Shown here piece by piece: positions 1 to 10,460 of a DNA stretch of 64,000 bases. The stretch covers positions 248,001 to 312,000 of the forward strand of contig JAOTOM010004663.1 in NCBI GenBank assembly GCA_034440615.1, in the 5' to 3' direction. The notes below the pieces were generated by a model. That model worked only from the letters and a program-made list of their open reading frames with translations, ran no database searches and was not told the origin of the DNA. The position numbers and the translations under genes were made by a program. Origin of the DNA: Ashinkailepas kermadecensis (Eukaryota; Arthropoda; Thecostraca; Neolepadidae). Numbering within the stretch: the stretch's first letter is position 1; each line of letters opens with the position of its first letter.

Positions 1-840
1 CTTAGTTCCACCAATGATCCTACAGGGCAGGCTGAAACTGATATTCCACATAAAAGTTTCACGCAACTTTTATGCAGACGTGCAAGGAATATACTTTACA
101 TAGTATATTCCACAAGCCACATAATGTGGCTTAGATCCATGCAAATATATCGACATCTTATCTCACCTCACACCACGTGCATTGCAAACGGCTAGGTTAA
201 TATCCTGCAGTTTACTATGAGTTTCATGCATGACTAGCCAAATGTAGCAAATACTTTTTATGCAAGTGGGAAAAGTGACCAAATTTGAATTCAGATCACA
301 AAACACTCTAGAAATAGTTTTGTTTCCAACGTGTCAGCCGAGACCAATCGAATTCCATGATCTCATTTGACCTTTCTTGGAAGGTCATGTGTGAGGCGAT
401 AAGCTGAGAATGTCTAAAATGGAAAAGATCTGGAAACATCGTCTCAGTAAACTATGCAAGAACTACGATTTGGAGACTTCAAACGAATGAACCATGTATG
501 CATTAACACGCACACTGGAGGGGGGGGGGGGCGAAATCCGCCTACCCCTTCGGTTCTTCGTAAATAACTGCAGATTTTACCGGTAAATATACGCGATGTT
601 CTGCGTACCTGCTTAGAAATGACTGGCGCGTCGCTTAAAGCAAGAAAAATGGAAATCGGCCGAAAAGTTTTCAAGTTAGGGGCCACTAAAGTCAAAAAAA
701 TTTATAGCGCCATACCACAAAAATCGGCGCTCATGCGCTTCCCGTATATTCGCAAATCAGTTTTTGGCAGCACTAGTGACTTGTTTGATGTATATTGATA
801 TGCTATATAGTTTCAAGATCATGTTAGGTCACCGAGGTCA
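1..840. other. Intergenic sequence, no gene seen
   Basis: AT-leaning sequence with no recognisable coding region. It holds a long G run near 522-532 next to a short GAAATCCGCC motif; a similar G-run plus GGAATCCGCC motif recurs near 3536-3556, so both probably belong to a dispersed non-coding repeat. Several AGGTCA-like half-sites sit at 826-860, just before the truncated retrotransposon. Confidence 0.5.
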
Positions 841-860
841 AGTCAGGTCAAGTTCATGAC

Positions 861-3049
861 AGGTTAATGGAACCAAACTTGATGCGCGCCGCTCTGCGTG
901 AGAAAGAACGTGCCTTTCAGTCCAAGAGGCGACTTCCCAATGAAGCGAATGTTTCCAATTTCCGCGAAAAGAGAAAGTTTTTCAAGGATCTTGTTTCGAA
1001 GAAATATCGTGACTATCTCATTAGTCTGATCGCTGACTTCAAAACAGCTCCAAAGAGATTTTGGTCATTCCTTAAACCTGTGAAGCTTTCAAAAACTTTG
1101 CCGTCAAATTTGAAACTCGAAAATGAAATCGCCTCGGCTGACGAACAAAAAGCAAGTATGTTCAATCGATACTTCGCGTCTAAATTCACTGTGCCTTCAG
1201 CACCGGATGAGGCCCTGCCTCCTTGTTGTGACTTCGGGATCGGTACACTCTCCAGAATGTCGGTGACGCCCTTCCGAATTGCAGCTTTGCTCTCTTCAGT
1301 TGACAAGTCGAAATCATGTGGACCGGATGGCCTCAGCGCTGTGATTTTGAAGGAATGCGCCGATGTCTTGTCGAATCCGCTGGGTATTATCTTCAATAAG
1401 TGTTTCACTACTGGCATTTTTCCCGAAAAGTGGAAGGAAGCGAATATCATTCCGGTACACAAGAAGGGGAGTCACGACCTGGCTAGTAATTACCGATCCA
1501 TTAGTTTGCTCCCGCTCATTTCTAAAGTCTTTGAAAAAGTTCTGTGCGACGCGTTCATCTCCCACATTCGGCCCGTAATTTCGGACTCGCAGCATGGATT
1601 CGTGTCAAAGAGGTCCTGTGTGACGAACCTGTGCGAACTGTTGGCGCATGCCACTTCGGCTCTGGAGGAAAAACAACAACTTGATATAATTTATACTGAT
1701 TTTAGTTCCGCGTTTCAAAGTGTTGATCATCAAGTTCTGCTTCACAAATTGGAAAATTCGTACGGCATTTCTGACCCAGTTCTCTCACTTTTTAGATCGT
1801 ACTTCATGAACAGACGCCAACGTGTGCTTGTCAACGGTTTGACGTCAGGATGGTCCCAGCTACTGAGCGGGGTTGCAGAGGGTTCCCTGCTGGGCTCGAG
1901 CCTCTTCCTGGCCTTCATCAACGATCTTCCCAACGTTTTAGAATCGTCTTGCCTTCTGTACTGTGACGATCTCAAAATTTTCCGTACAATCAAGGGCCAG
2001 GAAGACGGCATCGGGTTACAGCGTGATCTAAATTCTCTGGAAAATTGGTGCAAAACCTGGAAACTGACCCTGTGTACCAACAAGTGCTTTCATTTTCGAG
2101 TCACTCTCAAAACTCAACCATTGCCTGTACGTTTTCAGATTGGATCAGCTCAACTCGAATTAGTAACACATGTACGAGATCTCGGCATCATTCTTGACAC
2201 CAAATTAACTTTTTCGCATCACATCGACTCCATCGTCATAAGGGGAAATAGAGCCTTGGGCCTCTTAATCCGTAGCCTACAGGGGATTAGAGGCAACTAC
2301 AGCAAGACAGCTGTAGTAGTGGCCTACTACGCCAACGTAAGGTCCATACTCGAGTACGGAAGCGTAGTGTGGGCGGGAGCGGCGCGCACTCACCTAGATC
2401 GGCTGGAGCGCATCCAACACAAATTCTTGGCTTTTCTGGCGGGAACCAGGCGTGACAGGTACAACCTAGGAAATTACGATGAGCTCTGTCAAAAATACAA
2501 CGTAACGAGACTGTCTGGGAGGAGAGAGCTACTCGATTTGTCGTTCTTTCACGGGCTGCTGAACGGCCGCTGCGAGAGTCCGCTCCTCCTAGGCAGGTTT
2601 CCGCTCCGCGTCGCGTCTCGTCGGACCAGAAGCGTCGACCTGTTTGCGGTGCCCCGTGCCCGCGTCAACGCTATTGCAACCAGCCTGTTCTCCCGCTTAC
2701 CCCGAGCTGCGAACGCATTAACCGCCGTACAGCCAGCACTGGATATGTTTCGGGACTCCAGACGCACTATGTTTGCATTCCTACATGCAACTGCTGTAAG
2801 GTGATTGTAGTGTTTCGTCACACATCTGTACGAGATCTTAGCATAAACATTCTCACCTCTTTCATCAGGCCATAATTATATATCGTACACGTTCATTTTT
2901 TACTGTATTGTTTTTAACTAGTCACCATTTTACCATTCTGAAGTAGAGTGTCACGAGTGGGCGGCGTGTGTGAGTGTATGTATGAGGACCACCATAATTG
3001 GGGCACTGTTCCTGTGTGTGGCAAACCGAATAAATCAAATCAAATCAAA
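861..3049 (+). mobile_element. 5'-truncated non-LTR retrotransposon, Jockey/CR1-like
   Basis: The element consists of one reverse-transcriptase frame (867-2804), a ~240-bp 3' UTR, and a tail of short AAATC repeats at about 3030-3049. Short 3' repeats rather than poly(A) are known in CR1/L2/Jockey-related LINEs. No endonuclease module is present and the frame closes upstream at about 825, so the copy is 5'-truncated, as usual for target-primed reverse transcription. The 5' edge is placed by where coding similarity starts and is uncertain by tens of bases. I saw no convincing target-site duplication. Confidence 0.85.
867..2804 (+). CDS. Reverse transcriptase of a 5'-truncated LINE
   Basis: An uninterrupted 645-codon frame encodes the C-terminal part of a LINE ORF2. 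RT fingers and palm begin near residue 189 (EANIIPVHKKG). Motif A is near residue 276 (TDFSSAFQSVDH, with the first catalytic Asp). Motif B is near 335 and reads GVAEGS instead of the usual GVPQGS. Motif C is near 364 and reads YCDD instead of YADD. The C-terminal third resembles the LILEYGSVVWAG-type domain seen after RT in Jockey-like elements. There is no RNase H. The ATG at 867 is simply the first in the frame; the native start was upstream and is lost. The long open frame suggests a recent insertion. Retrotransposition would need an endonuclease supplied from elsewhere. RT family assignment is secure; the exact clade is not. Confidence 0.85.
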   Translation: MEPNLMRAALREKERAFQSKRRLPNEANVSNFREKRKFFKDLVSKKYRDYLISLIADFKTAPKRFWSFLKPVKLSKTLPSNLKLENEIASADEQKASMFNRYFASKFTVPSAPDEALPPCCDFGIGTLSRMSVTPFRIAALLSSVDKSKSCGPDGLSAVILKECADVLSNPLGIIFNKCFTTGIFPEKWKEANIIPVHKKGSHDLASNYRSISLLPLISKVFEKVLCDAFISHIRPVISDSQHGFVSKRSCVTNLCELLAHATSALEEKQQLDIIYTDFSSAFQSVDHQVLLHKLENSYGISDPVLSLFRSYFMNRRQRVLVNGLTSGWSQLLSGVAEGSLLGSSLFLAFINDLPNVLESSCLLYCDDLKIFRTIKGQEDGIGLQRDLNSLENWCKTWKLTLCTNKCFHFRVTLKTQPLPVRFQIGSAQLELVTHVRDLGIILDTKLTFSHHIDSIVIRGNRALGLLIRSLQGIRGNYSKTAVVVAYYANVRSILEYGSVVWAGAARTHLDRLERIQHKFLAFLAGTRRDRYNLGNYDELCQKYNVTRLSGRRELLDLSFFHGLLNGRCESPLLLGRFPLRVASRRTRSVDLFAVPRARVNAIATSLFSRLPRAANALTAVQPALDMFRDSRRTMFAFLHATAVR

Positions 3050-3842
3050 CTTGATCAACTGGAATGTTGTCATAAATGCACTACTGTTTGTCATTTGTAC
3101 TGTTTGTCATTGCGTTTCCATACTTTATTCATGTACTTCACTCCTTTCTTCACGAAGCCGATTGCTCCGAGCTGCCCGACGGAGCAGTCGGGCGGGCGGC
3201 CCGGTTTCGGTAACTGGAACAGGTAACTGACCTGATAAAGTGGTGCTATATAGGGGACCTGAGGTCAAATGTTGGGTCCAGTATCTGCATTGCATCATTA
3301 GTAATGTCCAAAACATCATTGATGCCCATTTTGGAGCATTTAAATACAATCACAGCGATCCATAACGATGACAAGCCAAGCCACGCAATACCAGAAAATT
3401 TTGCAAATTTGACCTCATTTGACCTCGAAGATATTGACCTAAGGTCATGAAATTTGCACACAATAGGGTTCACTACCGTACCCATCCACCCTGCGAATTG
3501 TGTTCCTCTAGCTTTACTAAGAGCCGAGATCTTAGGGGGGGGGGCGGAATCCGCCCCCCTCCAGTGCACGTAATTTTCAGAGGCCCTCCAGGGCGCGTGT
3601 TAAGAAACTAGGTACGAACTCCGCTACTTGAAATAACCTCACCATTTTCTTTGCCAGATATCTGCACAGGATGCATTATCAGCCGTGTTGCCGCACGCCG
3701 TCGCTCTTTTGCTACGCCATTTTCCGACGGCCATGACAAAACCCTCTTGGTGTGGCATCCCCTCAGGAGGGGAGGACCAGCATGAACACTATCACGTACA
3801 CTGTAAAAACAAACAACCTGAACTATGTAGTCTGACGCAGCA
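3050..3842. other. Intergenic sequence, no gene seen
   Basis: No coding signal. Contains GACCTCATTTGACCTCGAAG-type nuclear-receptor-like half-sites near 3410-3450 and a G-run followed by GGAATCCGCC near 3536-3556, shared with 520-545. Confidence 0.45.
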
Positions 3843-4266
3843 CTGGGCAATAGCAATGAGCTGCTGGGGTGTCGTTTAGCTACATATAAGACGCATGTGG
3901 CGATTGTGATCGATGTCAGTGTGTTATCTGTGCGCGCGCCAAGTTCACCAATTACAGTGCATAATTGCTGTGACAATAGAAAGAATAGCTTTCGTGAAAC
4001 GCAACTCTACACAACACAGCTGTATTTATATTCACATATTAAATCCATCCCACTTGCGCCCTATATCATTTTCAACCGGTGAATTTGCCTGAAGCAAACT
4101 CGCCCCGATTGATCGATGTATTTCGAAGAGGCTTTAGCGAAAACTATTTAGTTATTGTCACAAAAATGTTACACTGTAATTGGTTCAATTGGTGAGCGCA
4201 CAGATAAAAACTGATATCAGTTTCGTGACACCCCAGCAGACACCCCAGCAGCTGACGCTATTGTCC
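3843..4266. mobile_element. Foldback / MITE-like inverted-repeat element
   Basis: The outer arms 3843-3875 and 4238-4266 are reverse complements around the core GCTGCTGGGGTGTC / GACACCCCAGCAGC. Inner arms 3915-3975 and 4141-4205 are also reverse complements (for example CACCAATTACAGTG against CACTGTAATTGGT). The unit could therefore fold into a long imperfect hairpin with a loop of about 160 bases. It encodes nothing. No clear target duplication was identified, so family assignment is open. Confidence 0.65.
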
Positions 4267-4297
4267 AACCTGACTCGATAGGCCTTGGTCTGGCGCT

Positions 4298-5232
4298 GCT
4301 TTAAATATCGGCGCTCCATCGCTGTTGTTAATCACTTCCGTGAAGTTACGATGAGTAACATGTTTAAATACCGGCACTCCATGGCCGCTGGTCATCTCTT
4401 CCGTGACGTTACGAGGAGTAACACCTTTAAATACCGGCACTCCTTCGCCGCTGGTCATCTCTTCCGTGACGTTACGAGGAGTAACACCTTTAAATACCGG
4501 CACTCCTTGCCGTTGGTCATCTCTTCCGTGACGTTACGAGGGTAACACCTTTAAATACCGGCACTCCTTCGCCGCTGGTCATCTCTTCCGTGACGTTACG
4601 AGGAGTAACACCTTTAAATACCGGCACTCCTTCGCCGCTGGTATCTCTTCCGTGACGTTACGAGGGTAACACCTTTAAATACCGGCACTCCTTCGCCGTT
4701 GGTCATTCTTCCGTGACGTTACGAGGGTAACACCTTTAAATACCGGCACTCCTTCGCCGCTGGTATCTCTTCCGTGACGTTACGAGGGTAACACCTTTAA
4801 ATACCGGCACTCCTTCGCCGCTGGTCATCTCTTCCGTGACGTTACGAGGAGTAACACCTTTAAATACCGGCACTCCTTCGCCGCTGGTCATCTCTTCCGT
4901 GACGTTACGAGGAGTAACACCTTTAAATACCGGCACTCCTTCGCCGCTGGTCATCTCTTCCGTGACGTTACGAGGAGTAACACCTTTAAATATCGGCTCT
5001 CCATCGCTGTTGGTCATCCCTTCCGTGACGTTACGAGGAGTAACACCTTTAAATATCGGCTCTCCATCGCTGTTGGTCATCCCTTCCGTGACGTTACGAG
5101 GAGTAACACCTTTAAATATCGGCTCTCCATCGCTGTTGGTCATCCCTTCCGTGACGTTACGAGGAGTAACACCTTTAAATACCGGCACTCCTTCGCCGCT
5201 GGTCATCCATTCCGTGACGTCAGAGGCGTAGA
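4298..5232. repeat. 63-bp minisatellite, main array (~15 units)
   Basis: The repeat unit runs from GACGTTACGAGGAGTAACAC through CTTTAAATACCGGCACTCC to CGCTGGTCATCTCTTCCGT. It is 63 bp, equivalent to 21 codons. Units fall into two variants (CCGGCACTCCTTCGCC and TCGGCTCTCCATCGCT) that occur in runs, which points to unequal exchange. The array is open for long stretches on both strands, giving a 21-residue repeat containing PVFKGVTPRNVTE on the minus strand. Several units between 4520 and 4790 are 61-62 bp and break the frame, so I treat it as non-coding. Flanks are imperfect units. Confidence 0.9.
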
Positions 5233-5372
5233 AACGTATCAAAAAGTGACGTGGGGAAGCAAACCCCTTTTTAAAGTTGATCCTTACCATGCATCGCCAT
5301 AACATTAATGTTAAGCTTTCATCAAAAGTGGGCGGGGGTCATGGTCCCCTGTTCCCTCTGTTCCTACACCTA

Positions 5373-5579
5373 TGTGTGACGTTACGAGGCGTTATCCCTT
5401 TAAATATTGGCACTCCGTTGCTGTTGGTCATCCCTTCCATGAAGTTACGAGGCGTAATCACTTTGAATATCGGCACTCCATCGCTGTTGGTCATCCCTTC
5501 CGTGAAGCTACGAGGCGTAATCCCTTTAAATATCAGCTCTCCATCGCTGCTGGTCATCACTTCCGTGAAGTTACGACGT
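5373..5579. repeat. 63-bp minisatellite, second block (~3 units)
   Basis: Three diverged units of the same 63-bp repeat follow a ~140-bp unrelated spacer (5233-5372). They share the variant GTTACGAGGCGTAATCCC, which is absent from the main array, so they form a separately homogenised block. Confidence 0.85.
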
Positions 5580-5795
5580 GAAATTCCTGCTATTTCCGTG
5601 TATCGCAGTGGTTCGCGTTCAGTAATCAGGAACTGGAAGGGTCGTTCTTCCCCTCGTAAATATTTCCCATTTCATGATACATTTTGCAGGCTTCAAGCAC
5701 ACACAGACACATGCTGACTCAATGCCATTTCAAAAGTTGTAGCATTGCCATGCATTTGGTAACGTTTTGTTGTTGAGTGTGCTGCCCGTCTGTTT

Positions 5796-5799
<4 letters not shown>

Positions 5800-5838
<39 letters not shown>

Positions 5839-5848
5839 CGTGTATGTG
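5800..5848. repeat. (GT)n microsatellite
   Basis: Nearly perfect GT dinucleotide run that decays into TATGTGTG. A dispersed repeat follows at 5966-6060. Confidence 0.95.
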
Positions 5849-5965
5849 TGTGGACGTGGTGTCATTAACGTCCGGGTCACAGCTCAATCGGGAGCCGACG
5901 ATGGCTGCGGACCTTCCGGCCGTCAAATGGTCTTAGTTTGGCAGTCTGGCCGCCGGTGGCAGGCT

Positions 5966-6060
5966 GTTAGTGGACTATTTAATTACACGGCCGTGAATTA
6001 TGCAACTACGGCGTGTATCAGTGCCAGGAGGCAGCCTGGGACAGATGGCTGGGGTGACCC
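5966..6060 (+). repeat. Dispersed repeat, copy 1
   Basis: The core GTGAATTATGCA...GTATCAGTGCCAGG recurs in reverse orientation at 9350-9440. Both copies have a GT/CA microsatellite about 120-150 bp away on the same relative side and a C-rich tract on the other. This indicates a shared mobile or duplicated unit of unknown class. Confidence 0.6.
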
Positions 6061-6311
6061 CCCCCCCCCCCCACCTCCAGAGGGGGCTGCTGCTACACTG
6101 ACGTTCCATTCATTATGCGGCCACTACCCTAAATGTGTGCATAGCTATCTTTTGCAGCATTTGTTTGCTTGTCGGAGTCTCTTGCTAAGCGCGACTTTCG
6201 GGACTCGCGTCATGCGGAACAAACGACAGCTGCAGTCTTCTTTATTTTCTGCAACCGCCACCCCTCCAAAGAAGAAAAACATTCACCGCAGTTGCAAGGC
6301 AAATTTCAATC

Positions 6312-6552
6312 CATTATGATGGTATCGATGATGCAGAAGGCCATACAATGGTACCGATGATGCAGAAAGCCATACCATGACACCGATGGTGCAGAAGACC
6401 ATATAATGGTATGTACCAATGAGGCAGAAGACCATATACTGGCACCGATGACGCAGAAGACCATGCAATGGCACCGATGACGCAGAAGACCATGTAATGG
6501 TGCCGATGATGCAGAAGACCACATGATGGTGTCGATGATGCAAAAGACCATT
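6312..6552. repeat. ~30-bp tandem repeat (~8 units)
   Basis: Degenerate units of the form GCACCGATGATGCAGAAGACC followed by ATATAATG. The ~30-bp period keeps frames open on both strands, but nothing suggests real coding. Confidence 0.85.
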
Positions 6553-6635
6553 GCCGACCGACCATTGCAGAAAATCGCGCTTCATTGTGCAACTAGATTT
6601 TCCGTCTATGAACTATTACTGGCTGGATCTCCTTC

Positions 6636-6752
6636 GAGCACGGATATGTCACAGCACGATCATCGAGACGTAGCGATCACGAGCACGGATATGTCGCAGC
6701 ACGGCCATCGAGACGTAGTACGGAGATGTCACAGCACGGTCATCGAGAATAG
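6636..6752. repeat. ~40-bp tandem repeat (3 units)
   Basis: Three imperfect units containing ACGGATATGTC, ACAGCACG and ATCATCGAGACGTAG. Confidence 0.8.
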
Positions 6753-6940
6753 CTAGGTGTACTGTGTATTGGAGGAATGGATGGTCAGCAGAGGACTAGG
6801 GATTTATTATCTCCTGAGTATTATTATCTATGTACTCTCCCACTCATCAGAACATGGGTGGTGATGATGTCCCGTTGGGTTTTATTGCATTATTTTCCCA
6901 AACAATTATCGTCACTGCTTATTTGTTTAAAACAAGAAGA

Positions 6941-7180
6941 TTATTAGACAGTGTCACGCCGACAGAGGCTCAGCCCCTGGGGCCCACTCCGCCCGTGGGT
7001 ACCCTAGCAATTATTAGACAGTGTCACGCCGACAGAGGCCCAGCCCGTGGGGCCCACTCCGCCCGTGGGTACCCTAGCAATTAATATACACTAGATTATT
7101 AGACAGTGTCACGCCGACAGAGGCTCAGCCCCTGGGGCCCACTCCGCCCGTGGGTACCCTAGCAATTAATATACACTAGA
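6941..7180. repeat. 70/85-bp tandem repeat (3 units)
   Basis: Three near-identical units begin at 6941, 7011 and 7096 with TTATTAGACAGTGTCACGCC and end with GTGGGTACCCTAGCAA. The last two add a 15-bp tail, TTAATATACACTAGA, that the first lacks. Confidence 0.9.
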
Positions 7181-7800
7181 TCAAACAAGACGTTTAGAGA
7201 TATTCACGACCTAAAACCATGCATTTCTGGCGCGCTTCTCGCCGAAAACGATCTCTGTTTCATCGCATGATTTGGGTTGTCCCGCCTTAAGAAAATCCTG
7301 GATTCGCCTCTGCACACTGGACACACTCTTCCTCCCAGAATTACTTTTCTCATTTCGGCTAAGTCATCTGCTAGGCACCAGAAGTAATACAAGTATATAG
7401 ACAAAGCTGGGAACCAAGTTAAGTACAATGGAACACATTTCAGAAAATTATTAGACTTGCGACAAGCTGAGTACATCTTTTACCCACCCAGTATCCTGTA
7501 TTTCGATACGCTAGGACACTTGGACAAAGTTTGAGCCACCAATGCAGAAGAGTATTGGTTGAAGCGTATTGGACGGTTCTTGAGGCTGGTTCATCTCTCC
7601 TAGTTTGCTAAGATCAGCTGTGTCCGCGTCACAATGCACGACAAAATCTCAGCATGATCTCTCAGCTGCACCCCCCCCCCCCACCGCCAAGCCCTATCGA
7701 GCTCTATTGCAAGTCCTGTTATTTTTGATAGTCTTCAGCTGGATCTCCTTAATGAAGACCATGGCTCCCTCATAGTGTTCCAGGCCCCGGTGCTTGGTGT
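7181..7800. other. Intergenic sequence, no gene seen
   Basis: No recognisable coding or RNA feature; a C run occurs at 7671-7682. Confidence 0.45.
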
Positions 7801-7819
7801 CAGTGTGGGTGCTACCCGA

Positions 7820-8050
7820 GATACATCTGCGGTACACTGTGGTACACCTGCTATGCGCGGTACACATGCTGCACACCTGCAGTACACTGTGGTACATCTG
7901 CTGTTCAACTGCAGTACACCTGCGGCACACCTGTAGTACACTACGATGCACCTGCGGCACACCTGCGCTATGCCTACCGTAGTCCTGCGGTATACCTGCC
8001 GTAGACCTGCGATACACCTGCCGTACACCAGCCGTACACCTGCCGTACCC
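7820..8050. repeat. Degenerate ~12-bp repeat rich in CACCTG E-boxes
   Basis: Imperfect repetition of GCNGTACACCTG. At least eight copies of the E-box hexamer CACCTG are present in 230 bp. They sit immediately left of a GC-rich block and a 21-bp array. Confidence 0.75.
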
Positions 8051-8059
8051 AGGGCGACA

Positions 8060-8450
8060 GTTCCGTGCCGGATACGGTGCTGGCGGGGCGGTCGTGCCAT
8101 GCACGAGCCGCTCTCGCCGGCCGGGCCGACCCACATTGAGCGGGCGGGCCGGGCTGGCCGCTGCGCTGCGTGTCGCCGCCGAAATTTGCCGCGCCGCCGG
8201 CTGATTAGCGGCAGTGCGGCGCTGTTTTATGACAGGACGAGAAGTGCCGCGCGCCGGGGAGGGGCACGGGGCGTGCGTGAGACGAGGGCGCGTGACGTGA
8301 CGCGCCGTGACGCGCCGTGACGGCGGCGGCGGCCGACACGAGCCACGCCAACCCGCCGGGTCGGCAAGCTGCGTCGGCCGGACGGGGTCGTGGTGGCGGT
8401 GTCCCGTGGCGGCGCCGGCTGGGCGGTGTCGGCCCTGGTGTCTGTCAGGA
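8060..8450. other. GC- and CpG-rich block
   Basis: Strikingly GC-rich, CpG-dense sequence in an otherwise AT-leaning neighbourhood, with a CGTGACGTGACGCGCCGTGA run near 8289-8322 (TGACGT-like elements). It could be a promoter-type island or an unrecognised GC-rich exon. Plus-strand frames are open into the neighbouring array, but the translation matches nothing I recognise. Confidence 0.4.
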
Positions 8451-8458
8451 GGCCTACC

Positions 8459-8647
8459 CTGGTCGGCCAGACATACCTGCTGGTCGGCCAGACATACCTG
8501 CTGGTCGGCCAGACATACCTGCTGGTCGGCCAGACATACCTGCTGGTCGGCCAGACATACCTGCTGGTCGGCCAGACATACCTGCTGGTCGGCCAGACAT
8601 ACCTGCTGGTCGGCCAGACATACCTGCTGGTCGGCCAGACATACCTG
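8459..8647. repeat. Perfect 21-bp tandem array (9 units)
   Basis: Nine essentially identical copies of CTGGTCGGCCAGACATACCTG without spacers. The unit length of 21 keeps all frames open (heptapeptide LVGQTYL on the + strand). The near-perfect identity suggests recent expansion and probable length polymorphism. Confidence 0.95.
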
Positions 8648-9000
8648 TTTGAGTTGGATCACAAGAACGTCCTGCATCGTCTCGACAGGAAAAACTTCCG
8701 CTCGCTTCGCCACCATATTTTTGCAAACATGTACAATGTACATGCATGACGGCCGAAGTCATCCACATCCACGCATTCCGCCGCACCCTGCACCCTGACA
8801 TAGCCGCCTTCCTCTCTACTTTCCTTCTGCATCTTCTGCATCCCACTCACTTCACATTCATTCACATACAAATCATTCATCAAAATGGTCAGAGTTGGGC
8901 GAAGGGACGTTAATCCGATAGCCAAGCCAGCCGAGGCGCTCCGTTTCACTCACCGAGACACGCTGGTGCATTAAAAACGCTCGACACTCCAAACGCCATC
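8648..9000. other. Short intergenic sequence, no gene seen
   Basis: The plus-strand frame of the 21-bp array stays open to 8749, but its translation after the array is not recognised. Nothing else was found. Confidence 0.4.
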
Positions 9001-9019
9001 CAAAAGAATCGTCCTCACA

Positions 9020-9072
9020 ACAACAACAAACAAGCAAACAAACAAGCAAGCAAACAAACAAACAAACAAACA
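9020..9072. repeat. (CAAA)n low-complexity tract
   Basis: AACAAACAAGCAAACAAACA-type low-complexity sequence. Confidence 0.85.
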
Positions 9073-9164
9073 CCCACCCACACACATCGACTCCAGAAAC
9101 AATGGTAGGAAAGCGTTCGGAACAAAATCAACAGCAATGCACAAGCATGCATAAACACTTACCC

Positions 9165-9232
9165 CCCCCACACACACACAGACACACACACATACAGACA
9201 CACATGCACACATACACACACACACACACACA
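9165..9232. repeat. (CA)n microsatellite
   Basis: Imperfect CA dinucleotide run with ACAGACAC interruptions. Confidence 0.9.
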
Positions 9233-9349
9233 TAATGCGACAGGGGAAATCAAGGAGGCTGTGCTATCACGCCATCGCGCGGCCATGAAACCAGCACGGT
9301 CGACCACGAAGGGCCTACCTAAGGGATGGGGAGGGGGAGGGCACACCTC

Positions 9350-9440
9350 GGCCCAGGCGTCGGCCCGGGACGGCCGACTCCCTGGCACTGATACGCACCG
9401 CGGCTGCATAATTCACCGCCTCGGTCCAATTCCAGCAGGA
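9350..9440 (-). repeat. Dispersed repeat, copy 2 (inverted)
   Basis: Reverse-complement relative of 5966-6060, sharing the cores GTGAATTATGCA and GTATCAGTGCCAGG. Confidence 0.6.
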
Positions 9441-10245
9441 GCGTCCGTCCACGGTACGACAGGAGTGTATTTTTGGGACGTGGCTCCACCGGAACGTCAG
9501 AACTCTCCACTGCCAGAGGTGGAGAAAACGTGCGTGCTTGTGCAAAACGTGCAAACGTGCATGTGCAAACTTGTAGAATGTCGAAACCGCGAGAGCTCCG
9601 TCAGCTGGTTGTTTTCCTGTGCGCATCTAGCTGTGGTATTTCTAGAGTTATTTTAAGGAGTTCTTTTCTAGTGTTTCTAAAGCCATAAAGTCAGCCAGAG
9701 TAGGCAGATTTCCAGTCAGCATACACTGTCGTCAGCGTAGCCACTGTCGCCAGCCCAGCGCCTTCACCTGTGCCCTTCACATGTCCTTTCCATGGGCACC
9801 ATACGAATAATGTTAAATGTACTTCCATCACGGGGCCAGATGCTCCCCCCTCCGCTCCAGTATCTAGCGTGTCTGATGCAGACACGCTTCACTCGTCAAA
9901 CACACACCTGATACCCACTCGTCGCTTCTTTTGTCCTTTAGCTGCCATATGTCGATGTGTCAAGCCTACGTAACAGACAGCATATTTGAGCTCACGATTA
10001 GTACGGAAGAACTTGGACCGGAAAATCTCAGAATCGATGTTGGTTAGCGCGCACGATGATCAGGATGGTCCTTTGGTTTTTGTCTGCGACGTTTTCCAAC
10101 CTCTTTGACTGTCTGCAGGAGAAAAAAAACTGTTTGGGTAAACAGCGTTGAATTTATATCATCTTATCGATTTATTGATATATTTATCTGGTGATCTTAT
10201 TGCTTGAATGATTTCTCTCGTCGAGGTATGAAGGCATGCATATGT
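9441..10245. other. Intergenic sequence, no gene seen
   Basis: No coding, RNA or repeat feature recognised. Confidence 0.45.
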
Positions 10246-10246
10246 A

Positions 10247-10460
<214 letters not shown>

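Noticed and set aside
1013..2083. Antisense frames of 149, 93 and 113 residues
   Set aside because: Shadows of the RT frame on the opposite strand; no domain recognised.
4736..5305. Minus-strand 189-residue repetitive protein
   Set aside because: The frame is a consequence of a 63-bp unit; neighbouring units of 61-62 bp break it and no start or splice context is convincing.
8459..8647. CRISPR-like regular repeats
   Set aside because: Units abut with no spacers and the context is eukaryotic; it is a plain minisatellite.
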